NCBI RefSeq assembly: GCF_020616515.1
Contig: NZ_CP085135.1
Coordinates: forward strand, 5,193,001 to 5,257,000
Length of the DNA stretch: 64,000 nucleotides
Origin: Mesorhizobium sp. PAMC28654
GTDB taxonomy: Bacteria; Pseudomonadota; Alphaproteobacteria; Rhizobiales; Rhizobiaceae
Direction: 5' to 3'
The position numbers and the translations under genes were made by a program. The notes under the pieces were generated by a model. That model had not been told where the DNA came from, ran no database searches, and worked only from the letters and a program-made list of their open reading frames with translations. Positions 37,983-46,368 of this stretch are shown one piece after another. Numbering within the stretch: the stretch's first letter is position 1; each line of letters starts with the position of its first letter.

Positions 37983-39095
37983 ATGGGAAGCGATAGCGTG
38001 AGCAATTCCACGACCGGCGAGATCGCGGCAAAACCGACGGAGACGTCGGCCGCCGCAGAGGAGCAGCAGACCAATGTTTCGTTGTCGCGCGGCTTCGTCA
38101 ACTGGATGGAGGCGGCGCAGTGTTCGCTGGCCTTCACCTCATATCAGAGCGGGCAGCTGTTCATGGTTGGCCTGACCGGCGACAAGAAGGCATCGATCCA
38201 CCAGACCAACTTCACCCGCGCCATGGGTATCACCATCGCCGGACAGCGCATCCTGCTTGCCTCGGACACGGCGATATGGCGTCTGGAAAACATCCTGGGT
38301 CCCGAACAGGTCGCCAACAATGTCCATGATCGCATGTATATGCCGCGCGCGGCGTCCTACACCGGTGATCTCGACATCCATGAACTGGCCGTTCGCGATG
38401 ATGGGCAGATCGTGTTCATCAACACCAAATTCTCCTGCCTGGCGACGCTCAGCCCGACGCATTCCTTCCGGCCGCTGTGGAAGCCCTCCTTCATCAGCAA
38501 GCTGGTGCCGGAGGACCGCTGCCATCTCAACGGCCTGGCCATGCAGAACGGCCGGGCGCGTTATGTCACCGCCATCAGCCGTTCGGATTCGGTCGGCGGC
38601 TGGCGCGACCGTCGCTGGGAAGGCGGCATGATCATCGACATCACGGAGGACAAGGTCGTCGTCGAAGACCTGTCGATGCCGCATTCGCCGCGCTTCCATG
38701 ACGGTGCGCTCTGGGTGCTCGATTCCGGTCGTGGCTTCCTGGTCCGCATCGACCCCAAGACCAATGAGAAGCAGAACATCGCCTTCTGCCCCGGCTTCCT
38801 GCGCGGCCTGAGCTTCTTCGGCCGCTTTGCGCTGGTGACGACGTCGCTGCCGCGCGACGGGCTTTTCAAGGACCTGCCGCTGCAGGCCAATCTCGAGACG
38901 CGCGACGCCGAGCCCCGCTGCGCGATCTACATCATCGACCTGCACACGGGCGGTATCGCCGAATGGATCGAGCTCAAGGGACATATCACCGAGCTGTTCG
39001 ATGTCGCGGTCATGCCGGGATGCCGCTGCCCCTCGTCGGTGCCGTTGAACAGCCCGAACATGGCGTCGCTGATAACGATTGATACCGATGGCTGA
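37983..39095 (+). CDS. TIGR03032-like conserved hypothetical protein
   Basis: A 370-residue protein with the pattern of TIGR03032/DUF4915: a beta-propeller-like arrangement with FNRAMGI-type N-terminal strand (here TNFTRAMGITIAGQRILLAS), YMPRAASYTGDLDIHELAV, LVPEDRCHLNGLAM, VTAISRSDSVGGWRDR, then DVAVMPGCRCPSSV near the end. No signal peptide or membrane segment is seen. TTG 37944 would extend the frame by thirteen residues; ATG 37983 is preferred, although its ribosome site is weak. Biological role unknown; homologues often lie near large secreted or surface proteins, as here next to an autotransporter. Confidence 0.8.
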   Translation: MGSDSVSNSTTGEIAAKPTETSAAAEEQQTNVSLSRGFVNWMEAAQCSLAFTSYQSGQLFMVGLTGDKKASIHQTNFTRAMGITIAGQRILLASDTAIWRLENILGPEQVANNVHDRMYMPRAASYTGDLDIHELAVRDDGQIVFINTKFSCLATLSPTHSFRPLWKPSFISKLVPEDRCHLNGLAMQNGRARYVTAISRSDSVGGWRDRRWEGGMIIDITEDKVVVEDLSMPHSPRFHDGALWVLDSGRGFLVRIDPKTNEKQNIAFCPGFLRGLSFFGRFALVTTSLPRDGLFKDLPLQANLETRDAEPRCAIYIIDLHTGGIAEWIELKGHITELFDVAVMPGCRCPSSVPLNSPNMASLITIDTDG

Positions 39096-39144
39096 AGCCT
39101 GATCCATGCTGACCGAGACGGGTCGGCGTTCTCCTGCCTATTGT

Positions 39145-40914
39145 TCAGCGCTGCAGCTTCAGGCCGAGGAAGATGCTGTTGGCCGTGTAGTTGCGTCCCG
39201 GCAGGTTGCTGGTCAGTTTCTCGGTCCGGGCGCGGCTGGTCAGGCCAACATAGCGGTTCAGCCACCATGTCAGGCCGGCCTCGGCGCTCAGCGTCAGGTC
39301 GTGGCCGTCGGAGCCGGTATAGTCACGCCAGTCCAGGCCCAACGCCGCATTGCCAGTGAGATTGGCGCGGATTTGCCGCTCGCCGGTAAGCCGTCCTGAA
39401 TAGAGGATGTCGCCGCTCTGGCCGGCGGTGGTCGAATCCTCGATGACCGTCTGCCCGGTCAGGCCGATGATGGTGCCGCGCTCGGGCGACCATTTCACAT
39501 CGGCATTGATCGATGGTCCCGAAATGGCCGGCAGGTTGGCATCGTCGATCGCCTCGCGCAGCCATCCGACCGAAAATTCGCCGGCCAGTTTCTCGCCAAG
39601 GTCAAGCTTCGTTCCCACCCTGGCACCGAGCGTGGTCGAGGACCGGTCGAAGCCGCTGCTGTCCACACCCAGGTCATAGACCCTGCGGCCAAGCTCGACC
39701 TCGGTGAAGGGCGTGAGCGCCGGGGAGATTTCGTAGCCGGTGCGCAGCTTCATCGAATAGAGGGTGGAATCGCGATCCTTCTGCGACAGCGAGGTACCGT
39801 CATCAAGCTTCGCGTTGCCATAGGTATCGTGCGCGATGGCTGACGTCACCGTGAACTGCATCTTGCCGACATCTTTTTCGAGGCCGAGGCTGCCGTCCAC
39901 GGTCTGGCGCACCGGCTGCGAACTCGAATCGGGAACGGCGCCCGGCGCGGATGCCGATTCCGGCACGGCTTCATAACCGAGCTTCGCGATGGCGCGCAGT
40001 TCATTGTCGAGATCGACATTGAGCTGGCCTTCGATGCGGCCCTGCGCGTCATGCACCTGCTCGCCCGACAAGGTCTCGCGGAAGATACCGTAGCCATCGA
40101 TGGTCGCCGAATTCTCCCGCCAGTCGGAGACGGCATTGAAACGCAGCGCGGTTTCCGAAAGCAGGGCAGAGCCGCCGCCGGCGCTGGAGTCCGCATTCGA
40201 CGATGCGGTGATGCCCTGTTCGAGCGTCGGCCTGATGGTGAAGGAACCCCATTTGACGCCAGTGGCGGCAAAGGGGTCGTCCTCGGCTTTCCTGTTCTGG
40301 CCTTCGATCGCCGTCGTGCGCTCGGCGCCGGGATCAAGCTTCAGCCTGTCGGCGGAATCGACGCTGAGGGCGCGAGTGTTGGCCGGCTCCTGGCCAGTCT
40401 CTGTTGCGTCGATATCACCCGTCGCGGCGTTATCCGCCGCCGTGGCTGTCGTGGCCTTCTTCGCCTTCTTGTTGTCGGCGGTCTGCTTGGCGGCCTTGGC
40501 CTTGTCCTGATCGGCGGTACGCTGCCTTGCCGCCGCCGACTGGCGTGGCTTCGGCGGCGCCGGGGTGTCAGCGGATGTGTCGTCGGGGATTGTCGGTGGG
40601 TCGAAGATGCTGCCGGTTGTGGGCGTTGCATCGGCATCGGGCACCGCGCCGGCGCTGGCCGGCAGATAGGTGCGTGGGCTTTCCTGCGTCGGAGCGTTGG
40701 CCGGTGCAGCCTGACCCTGGCCGGACAGGGCCCTTTTCTGCTGGTCGGCCAGGATAGCCGATTCCGAAACCTCGCCGCGCAGGTCCGTTTCCTGGGCGTA
40801 AAGCAAGGCTGGCCGCAGCAGGCCGAAGACGCTCGTCGCCAGCAGCAAGGCGCAGACCGCTCTGCCCCTTCGTCCTCTTCGTTTTTCTGGCTGGACCCCG
40901 GACATCGCCACCAC
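39145..40914 (-). CDS. Outer membrane beta-barrel protein (BBP2-like)
   Basis: A 589-residue exported protein. A signal peptide ends near LLYA-QETD. A long low-complexity Ala/Lys/Pro/Thr-rich stretch follows to about residue 200 (AKAAKQTADNKKAKKATTA). The rest is a series of amphipathic beta strands ending NYTANSIFLGLKLQR, as in putative beta-barrel porin family 2. Such proteins are found with polysaccharide export loci or as stand-alone porin-like proteins. A CtrA-like half site lies upstream (40962-40969). It is convergent with the TIGR03032 gene, 49 bases apart. Function not established beyond outer membrane location. Confidence 0.75.
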   Translation of the reverse strand: MVAMSGVQPEKRRGRRGRAVCALLLATSVFGLLRPALLYAQETDLRGEVSESAILADQQKRALSGQGQAAPANAPTQESPRTYLPASAGAVPDADATPTTGSIFDPPTIPDDTSADTPAPPKPRQSAAARQRTADQDKAKAAKQTADNKKAKKATTATAADNAATGDIDATETGQEPANTRALSVDSADRLKLDPGAERTTAIEGQNRKAEDDPFAATGVKWGSFTIRPTLEQGITASSNADSSAGGGSALLSETALRFNAVSDWRENSATIDGYGIFRETLSGEQVHDAQGRIEGQLNVDLDNELRAIAKLGYEAVPESASAPGAVPDSSSQPVRQTVDGSLGLEKDVGKMQFTVTSAIAHDTYGNAKLDDGTSLSQKDRDSTLYSMKLRTGYEISPALTPFTEVELGRRVYDLGVDSSGFDRSSTTLGARVGTKLDLGEKLAGEFSVGWLREAIDDANLPAISGPSINADVKWSPERGTIIGLTGQTVIEDSTTAGQSGDILYSGRLTGERQIRANLTGNAALGLDWRDYTGSDGHDLTLSAEAGLTWWLNRYVGLTSRARTEKLTSNLPGRNYTANSIFLGLKLQR

Positions 40915-40961
40915 TGCTCGCGCGGCGCACGCGCGCCATACTTACCGAACCGTAAATGGGG

Positions 40962-40969
40962 ATGGTTAA
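40962..40969 (-). promoter_or_regulatory. CtrA-like half site upstream of the beta-barrel gene
   Basis: TTAACCAT on the reverse strand, 48 bases upstream of the gene start. Same octamer as upstream of cpdR and the DUF882 gene. Confidence 0.35.
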
Positions 40970-41179
40970 CGGAGGGTTGAGGCGGCGGCTGATCAGTGTG
41001 CTAAAGCGCTGCATGTTCGAAAGGATTTCGCGGCCTGTTCCAAGTCTTCTGTTCTCACCCATCGCGTCATGCGAGGACCGCCCAACATCCTGGGGTGAGG
41101 CCAAAAGGGCCTTGGACGACATGCATCACGTGGTATTTCCGTTGGACACGAACGCGGCAAAGCGTTAATCGCATCTCCC

Positions 41180-42181
41180 ATGCATGCGGGATCCCTAGAA
41201 AAGAAGCAGCTGGACAGGCAGGCTTCGATTGCCTCGGCGCTGCGAACGGTAGCGACCGAACAGGCCGGTATCGCGGCGTTGGCCGCGGCGCTCGAGAACG
41301 GATTGGCCGAGCCCTTCGCGCGAGCCGTCGACCTTGTGTCGAAGATCAAAGGTCGGATCATCATCACTGGTGTCGGCAAGAGCGGCCATATCGGCTCGAA
41401 GATCGCGGCCACATTCGCCTCGACCGGCACGCCGGCCTTCTTTGTCCATCCAGCCGAAGCCAATCATGGCGACCTCGGCATGATCGCCAGGGACGACGCC
41501 ATCATTGCCCTGTCATGGTCGGGCGAGAGCAAGGAACTCCAGGGTATCGTCGCTTATTCGCGGCGCTTCTCCATCCCGCTGATCGCGGTCACCGCAGGCG
41601 AGACCTCGGCGCTGGCGCGCGCGGCGGACGTGGTGCTGTTGCTGCCGCGCGTGCCGGAGGCTTGCCCGCATGGCCTGGCGCCGACGACATCGACGCTGCT
41701 GCAACTGGTCATGGGTGATGCGCTGGCCATCGCGCTGCTCGAAGCGCGCGGCTTCACGCCGGATCATTTCCGCACGTTTCATCCTGGCGGCCAGCTTGGC
41801 GCCAACCTGACGCAGATCCGCGAGATCATGCATGTCGGCGACAGGCTGCCTCTGGTGGCCTCGGGCACGGGCATGCAGGACGCGATCTTGGAACTGTCGC
41901 GCAAGGGCTTTGGCTGCGTGGCGGTGACATCAGCGGATGGTGCGCTGATCGGCATCGTCACCGATGGCGACATCAGGCGCCACATCGGCAGCGATCTTCT
42001 GGCGATGAGCGTCGATCAAGTCATGACCAAAGGGCCGAAGACGGCCGGGCCAGATACGCTGGTGGCGACGGCATTGCAGACGATCAACACATCGGCGATC
42101 ACCAGCCTGATGGTGGTGGAGGGCACGCGGCCGATCGGGCTTGTCCACCTCCACGACCTGCTGCGCATCGGCGCGGCCTGA
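41180..42181 (+). CDS. kdsD: Arabinose-5-phosphate isomerase
   Basis: Interconverts D-ribulose-5-phosphate and D-arabinose-5-phosphate, first step of KDO synthesis for lipopolysaccharide. The 333-residue protein has a sugar isomerase (SIS) domain at the N-terminus (IITGVGKSGHIGSKIAATFA, VHPAEANHGDLGMI, ALSWSGESKEL, TTSTLLQLVMGDALA). Two CBS domains follow from about residue 205 (MHVGDRLPLV and DQVMTKGPKTAGPDTLV). Domain order and length match KdsD/KpsF. The family is sure; whether it serves core LPS or a capsule is not. It is convergent with the NfeD gene, four bases separating the stops. Confidence 0.95.
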   Translation: MHAGSLEKKQLDRQASIASALRTVATEQAGIAALAAALENGLAEPFARAVDLVSKIKGRIIITGVGKSGHIGSKIAATFASTGTPAFFVHPAEANHGDLGMIARDDAIIALSWSGESKELQGIVAYSRRFSIPLIAVTAGETSALARAADVVLLLPRVPEACPHGLAPTTSTLLQLVMGDALAIALLEARGFTPDHFRTFHPGGQLGANLTQIREIMHVGDRLPLVASGTGMQDAILELSRKGFGCVAVTSADGALIGIVTDGDIRRHIGSDLLAMSVDQVMTKGPKTAGPDTLVATALQTINTSAITSLMVVEGTRPIGLVHLHDLLRIGAA

Positions 42182-42185
42182 ACGC

Positions 42186-42650
42186 TCAGACCGGCTCGAC
42201 CGTCAGCTCCAGATCCGTGTCGGCCGCGCCTACGACGCGCACCTGCGTGCCGGCCGGCAGATCAGGGCCGGAGACGCGCCACAGCGTATCGCCGAGTTTT
42301 ATGCGGCCGCGGCCATCCCTGATCGGTTCGGCAAGTGTCGCCATCCGGCCGATCAATTGCTGGCCGCGCCGGTTGAGCAGGGGCTGGTCGGTTGGAACAT
42401 TGCGCCCGCCCACCAGCTTCTTGCCGACGAAGGCCGAGATCACCGATAGCACCAGGAAGGCGAGAACCTGGACCTGCCACGTCCAGATGGCCGCGTCCCA
42501 GATGAGCAGCGAGACCACGCCGATCAGCAACGCGGCGATGCCGATCCACAGCATGAAAACGCCTGGCGCGATGACTTCCATCACCAGCAGGACGAAGCCC
42601 AGAACCATCCAGTTCCATGGGCCAAGTTCGGAAACTATACGGTCGAGCAT
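42186..42650 (-). CDS. NfeD family membrane protein
   Basis: Short NfeD-like protein of 154 residues. The N-terminal half holds three closely packed hydrophobic segments (MVLGFVLLVMEVIAPGVFML, LIGVVSLLIW, VLAFLVLSVISAFVG). The C-terminal half is an OB-fold domain (LIGRMATLAEPIRDGRGRIK). NfeD proteins pair with SPFH/stomatin proteins in membrane microdomains, and the SPFH gene is directly upstream. AGGAG lies nine bases before the ATG. A partial type A palindrome separates the two genes. Confidence 0.93.
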   Translation of the reverse strand: MLDRIVSELGPWNWMVLGFVLLVMEVIAPGVFMLWIGIAALLIGVVSLLIWDAAIWTWQVQVLAFLVLSVISAFVGKKLVGGRNVPTDQPLLNRRGQQLIGRMATLAEPIRDGRGRIKLGDTLWRVSGPDLPAGTQVRVVGAADTDLELTVEPV

Positions 42651-42674
42651 TGGAGGGTGCTCCTACTTTCTGTT

Positions 42675-42721
42675 GAGCATGATCTTTCCGAAAACCGGTT
42701 CCCGGTTTTCGCGATCAGCTC
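42675..42721. repeat. Partial type A palindromic element
   Basis: GAGCATGATCTTTCCGAAAA and, inverted, CGGTTTTCGCGATCAGCTC form a near-complete hairpin between the SPFH and NfeD genes; shares its arms with 32645-32739 and 61947-62046. Confidence 0.7.
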
Positions 42722-42729
42722 CGACGATC

Positions 42730-43680
42730 TCAGCTATCGCTCGGGCGAACCACCGGCGGGCGGGCAGCCTGCCGCGCGGCGCCAGCGGTGCCTTCGCTCC
42801 TGAAGACCTCCTTGGCAATCTCGCCGATGCCGCCAAGCGTGCCGATCAGCGCCGAGGCTTCCATCGGCATCAGCACAACCTTGCTGTTCGTGGCCGTGCC
42901 GATCCTGCCCAGCGCTTCGGTGTATTTCAGCGCGACGAAATAGTTCAGCGCCTGCACGTCGCCCTTGGAGATGGCTTCCGACACGACCTGCGTGGCGCGG
43001 GCTTCGGCCTCGGCGGAGCGTTCGCGCGCCTCGGCGTCGCGGAAAGCGGCTTCCTTGCGGCCCTCGGCTTCAAGGATCTGCGACTGCTTGAGGCCTTCGG
43101 CGGCGAGGATCTGTGCGCGTTTGTTACGCTCGGCGGTCATCTGGCGGCCCATCGATTCTATGAGGTTGGCCGGCGGGTTGATGTCCTTGATCTCGACGCG
43201 GGTGATTTTGATGCCCCACGGATGCGCGGCTTCGTCGACGACGCGCAGCAGGCGTTCGTTGATGGCGTCGCGGTTCGACAGCAATTCGTCGAGGTCCATC
43301 GAGCCCATGACGGTACGGATGTTGGTCATCGTCAGGTTGAGGATGGCGTTCTGCAGGCCGGAGACCTGGTAGGCGGCCTGTGGCGCATTGAGGATCTGGA
43401 AGAAGGCGATGCCGTCGACGCCGACGATGGCGTTGTCGCGGGTGATGATTTCCTGGCTCGGAACATCCAGGACCTGCTCCATCATGTTCATCTTGGCGCC
43501 GATGCGATCGACGAAGGGCACGATGAGATTGAGGCCGGGTGTCAGTGTCCTGGTGTAACGCCCGAAGCGCTCCACCGTATAGTTGTAGCCTTGCGGGATT
43601 GTCTTGATGCCCTTGAAAAGCACCAGCACGATAAGGAAAGCGAGAACAATAATCGCTATATCGAAACCACTGAAATTCAT
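42730..43680 (-). CDS. SPFH/band 7 (stomatin-like, paraslipin) protein
   Basis: Membrane-anchored scaffold of 316 residues. One N-terminal transmembrane segment ([17 protein letters not shown]) is followed by the SPFH domain ([39 protein letters not shown]) and an Ala/Glu-rich coiled coil ([19 protein letters not shown]). It organises membrane microdomains or assists membrane-protein quality control together with NfeD. ATG 43680 is used, with GAGGGAGAG upstream; the frame extends to 43725 without conserved residues. The pair is co-oriented, separated by 79 bases carrying the palindrome. Confidence 0.95.
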   Translation of the reverse strand: MNFSGFDIAIIVLAFLIVLVLFKGIKTIPQGYNYTVERFGRYTRTLTPGLNLIVPFVDRIGAKMNMMEQVLDVPSQEIITRDNAIVGVDGIAFFQILNAPQAAYQVSGLQNAILNLTMTNIRTVMGSMDLDELLSNRDAINERLLRVVDEAAHPWGIKITRVEIKDINPPANLIESMGRQMTAERNKRAQILAAEGLKQSQILEAEGRKEAAFRDAEARERSAEAEARATQVVSEAISKGDVQALNYFVALKYTEALGRIGTATNSKVVLMPMEASALIGTLGGIGEIAKEVFRSEGTAGAARQAARPPVVRPSDS

Positions 43681-43801
43681 TTGGCTCTCCCTCGGACGCC
43701 GGCCGCGCGAGCCACTCTCGCGCAACCAGCCTCACCAAAGACTTAAGTGTGTTTCAGCAGCGTTACAATCTGGTGATGAGGGATTGTTTTGCCGTTTGCA
43801 C

Positions 43802-45013
43802 TCAGCGGTTGAATGCAAACAGCGGTGCATCCGCGTCGTCCAGCCCGTTGATCGAGGCGGATACAATCTCGGAAGCGATCTGCGAGAAGGTTATGCCGTT
43901 GCCTCCATAGCCCATCACGGCATGGATGCGTGGATGGCGGGGAATGGCGCCGATATAGGGCAGGCCGGTGGTGGTGGTGCCGAATGAGCCGGTCCAGGCG
44001 AATTGGGGTCTCGTATCGAGCTGCGGGAACAGCCGGCCAAGCTTTTCGGCGATGCGCTCGCTCTTGGCGGCAAGCAGCGCATCGCGCCGAGCCTCGTCAA
44101 CGAAATCCTCGTCCTCGCCGCCGCAGATGACCCTGCCGTCGGTGGTCGCGCGCATATAAAGATAGGGATCCGAAGCCTCCCAGATGAACGCTCTGCCCGG
44201 CCAGAGCTTTCGCGGCTGCGGTCGCGTGGCGATCGCCCATGTCGAGATGATCCGGTGGGCCGCCGGGGGCACGATGTCGGTCAACTCGTAACCTGTCGCC
44301 AGAACCAGATGCTTCGCCGTGATGGTCGGGCCGTCACTGGTGGCAACGATCACCTCGTCCACGCTGTCCTCGATCCCTGTTGCTTCGACGGGCGCATGGA
44401 AGCGCGCCTTGCGCTCCCGCGCCTTGAGCAGCAGCCCGGCGGTGAGCTTGCGGGGATCGAGCGCCATGTTGCCATGGCTGAGAATGGCGCCATCGCGGTC
44501 GACGCCGAATTGCTCGGCCAGCGGGCCGGGGGTGAGATAGGTCGCGGCGATGCCCGCCTGGCGTCGCGCGTCGGCCTCGTCACGCAGATCGGACGGGCCG
44601 AGCACGGTGCCGGCCAGATAGAGAGACTGCGTGCGGGTCGGGCAGCAATTGATGGAAAGCCGGTCTATGCGGGCGGCAAGATTGGAGACGGCGAGGCGCG
44701 AGCGCCGCCAGGCCTGTTGCGCCGACGTCCCGCCGATCATCTTGGCGAGTGTCGCCAACGGCTGGTCGATCTCGAACTGCACCAGTGCCGTGGTTGCCGA
44801 TGTAGAGCCCTTCAGCGGGCCGCGCCGGTCGATGCAAACAACCGAGTGGCCGTCGGCCGTCAGCGTTTCGGCCATCATTCCGCCGCTGATGCCCATGCCG
44901 ACGATCAGCACGTCGGCCTTGATATCGCGCGTCAGCGGTTCGGTCGGGACGGCGGGTGCACGATAGGCGGACCAGACGGGTCGGCCGCTTCTGAGGTCGA
45001 GTTTGCGGGGCAT
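43802..45013 (-). CDS. FAD-dependent oxidoreductase (DAO family)
   Basis: Flavoprotein of 403 residues. The FAD-binding motif is VLIVGMGISGGMMAETL (about residues 35-52), preceded by a short lead (SGRPVWSAYRAP). Other features are GSTSATTALVQFEID near residue 70, VLATGYE and the C-terminal MGYGGNGITFSQIASEI typical of glycine/sarcosine-oxidase-like enzymes. Members oxidise amines or amino acids to imines with release of H2O2. The substrate is unknown; no operon partner is apparent. GGAG lies just before the ATG. A type B palindrome separates it from hemH. Confidence 0.88.
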   Translation of the reverse strand: MPRKLDLRSGRPVWSAYRAPAVPTEPLTRDIKADVLIVGMGISGGMMAETLTADGHSVVCIDRRGPLKGSTSATTALVQFEIDQPLATLAKMIGGTSAQQAWRRSRLAVSNLAARIDRLSINCCPTRTQSLYLAGTVLGPSDLRDEADARRQAGIAATYLTPGPLAEQFGVDRDGAILSHGNMALDPRKLTAGLLLKARERKARFHAPVEATGIEDSVDEVIVATSDGPTITAKHLVLATGYELTDIVPPAAHRIISTWAIATRPQPRKLWPGRAFIWEASDPYLYMRATTDGRVICGGEDEDFVDEARRDALLAAKSERIAEKLGRLFPQLDTRPQFAWTGSFGTTTTGLPYIGAIPRHPRIHAVMGYGGNGITFSQIASEIVSASINGLDDADAPLFAFNR

Positions 45014-45063
45014 CTAATTCTCCGGAAGGCGCCCATGAACGCCCCGGCGTGCCGCTTGTTCCT

Positions 45064-45163
45064 GGAGCGGTCATCGTTTCAAGGAAACGCAGAACCGCTC
45101 CATCTCTCTGTTTGACGCAATCCCGGACGGAAAACCGTTTCACACTTTTCCTGGAATTGCTCT
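45064..45163. repeat. Type B intergenic palindromic element (copy 3)
   Basis: GGAGCGGTCATCGTTTCAAG to TCCTGGAATTGCTCT with the shared CGGACGGAAAACCGTTTCAC. Located between hemH (stop at 45168) and the DAO-family gene. Confidence 0.75.
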
Positions 45164-45167
45164 GATG

Positions 45168-46226
45168 TCAGACCCAGCCGGACAATTCCCGGCGCACCAT
45201 CGCCTCGATCACCGCCATGCCCTCCGGGCTGTCGTTGAGGCAGGGGATGTGCGCGAATTTTTCGCCGCCCGCATGGTGGAAGGTTTCCGCCACCTCGCGG
45301 CCGATCTCATCCAGCGTCTCGATGCAGTCGACCGAAAAGCCCGGATTGAGGATGGCGATCGACTTCACGCCCTCCTTGCCCAGCTTGTCGACCGTCTTGT
45401 CGGTGTAGGGCTGCAGCCATTCCTGCGCGCCGAAACGCGACTGGAAGGTGGTGATCAGCTTCTTCTCGCTCCAGCCGAGCTTTTCACGCAGCAGGCGCGT
45501 CGTCTCAAGGCAATGGGCTTGATAGGGATCGCCCTTGTCGGAATAAGGTTTCGGGATGCCGTGATAGGAGGTGATGACCACTTCCGGTTCGAAATCCAGC
45601 CTTGCCAGATGCCGCTTGAGCGAATGGGCGAGCGCCTCGATGTAGACCGGCTCGTTGTAATAGGGAGGCACGCTGCGGACGGCGGGTGCTGCGCGCATCT
45701 TCATCAGGGCGCGAAACAGCTGGTCGTTGGCGGTTGCGGTCGTCGTCGCCGAATATTGCGGATAGAGCGGAAATGACAGGATGCGGTCGCAGCCTTGCGC
45801 AACCAGTTTCCTTGTCACGCTCTCGGTTGACGGGTTGCCATAGCGCATCGCCCAGTCGACGACGACATTGGGCTGATCGCTGAGCGACTGGGCGAGCTTC
45901 TCACCTTGCGCGCGTGTGAAGGTGCGCAGCGGCGACTCGTTCTTTTCCCGGTTCCAGATCCTGGCGTAGTTGGCGCCGGACTTCTTCGGCCGCGTGGTGA
46001 GTACAAGGCCGTAGAGGATCGGGTACCAGATCGCCCGGTTGAGTTCGATGACGCGCGGGTCGGACAGGAACTCCCTGAGATAGCGCCACATCGGCTTGAA
46101 ATCGGTGCCGTCCGGGGTGCCCAGATTGACCAGCATGACCCCGACCTTGCCGGTGCCGGCCGACCCTGCGGGCTGCGGACGTTTCAGCTTGGCGGAATTG
46201 GTGTCGATAGCGGTGGACAGGGTCAT
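45168..46226 (-). CDS. hemH: Ferrochelatase
   Basis: Inserts Fe(2+) into protoporphyrin IX, the last step of protoheme synthesis, at the inner membrane. The 352-residue protein has the N-terminal GVMLVNLGTPDGTDF, the active-site His in VVITSYHGIPKPYSDKGDPY and the acidic active-site strand NPGFSVDCIETLDEIGREV, all diagnostic. Length agrees with alphaproteobacterial ferrochelatases. It stands alone between a palindromic repeat and the terminator of the 5'-nucleotidase gene. High demand for heme in bacteroids makes this gene important in rhizobia (known biology). Confidence 0.97.
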   Translation of the reverse strand: MTLSTAIDTNSAKLKRPQPAGSAGTGKVGVMLVNLGTPDGTDFKPMWRYLREFLSDPRVIELNRAIWYPILYGLVLTTRPKKSGANYARIWNREKNESPLRTFTRAQGEKLAQSLSDQPNVVVDWAMRYGNPSTESVTRKLVAQGCDRILSFPLYPQYSATTTATANDQLFRALMKMRAAPAVRSVPPYYNEPVYIEALAHSLKRHLARLDFEPEVVITSYHGIPKPYSDKGDPYQAHCLETTRLLREKLGWSEKKLITTFQSRFGAQEWLQPYTDKTVDKLGKEGVKSIAILNPGFSVDCIETLDEIGREVAETFHHAGGEKFAHIPCLNDSPEGMAVIEAMVRRELSGWV

Positions 46227-46315
46227 CAGGGTTTCTCCGAGACCGCGAACCTAGCGATATTACTGGCGCTTTCAATGCCACGCGTGGCCGCACCTTATCG
46301 CGCTTCAGCCGGAAA

Positions 46316-46345
46316 CAGAAAACCCGCCCGGTTTCCCGGGCGGGT
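46316..46345 (-). terminator. Rho-independent terminator after the 5'-nucleotidase gene
   Basis: Reverse strand: perfect 10-bp stem ACCCGCCCGG / CCGGGCGGGT with a GAAA loop, followed by TTTTCTG. Lies 24 bases after the stop. Confidence 0.9.
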
Positions 46346-46368
46346 GCGATGAATTCCTTGGGACCGGC

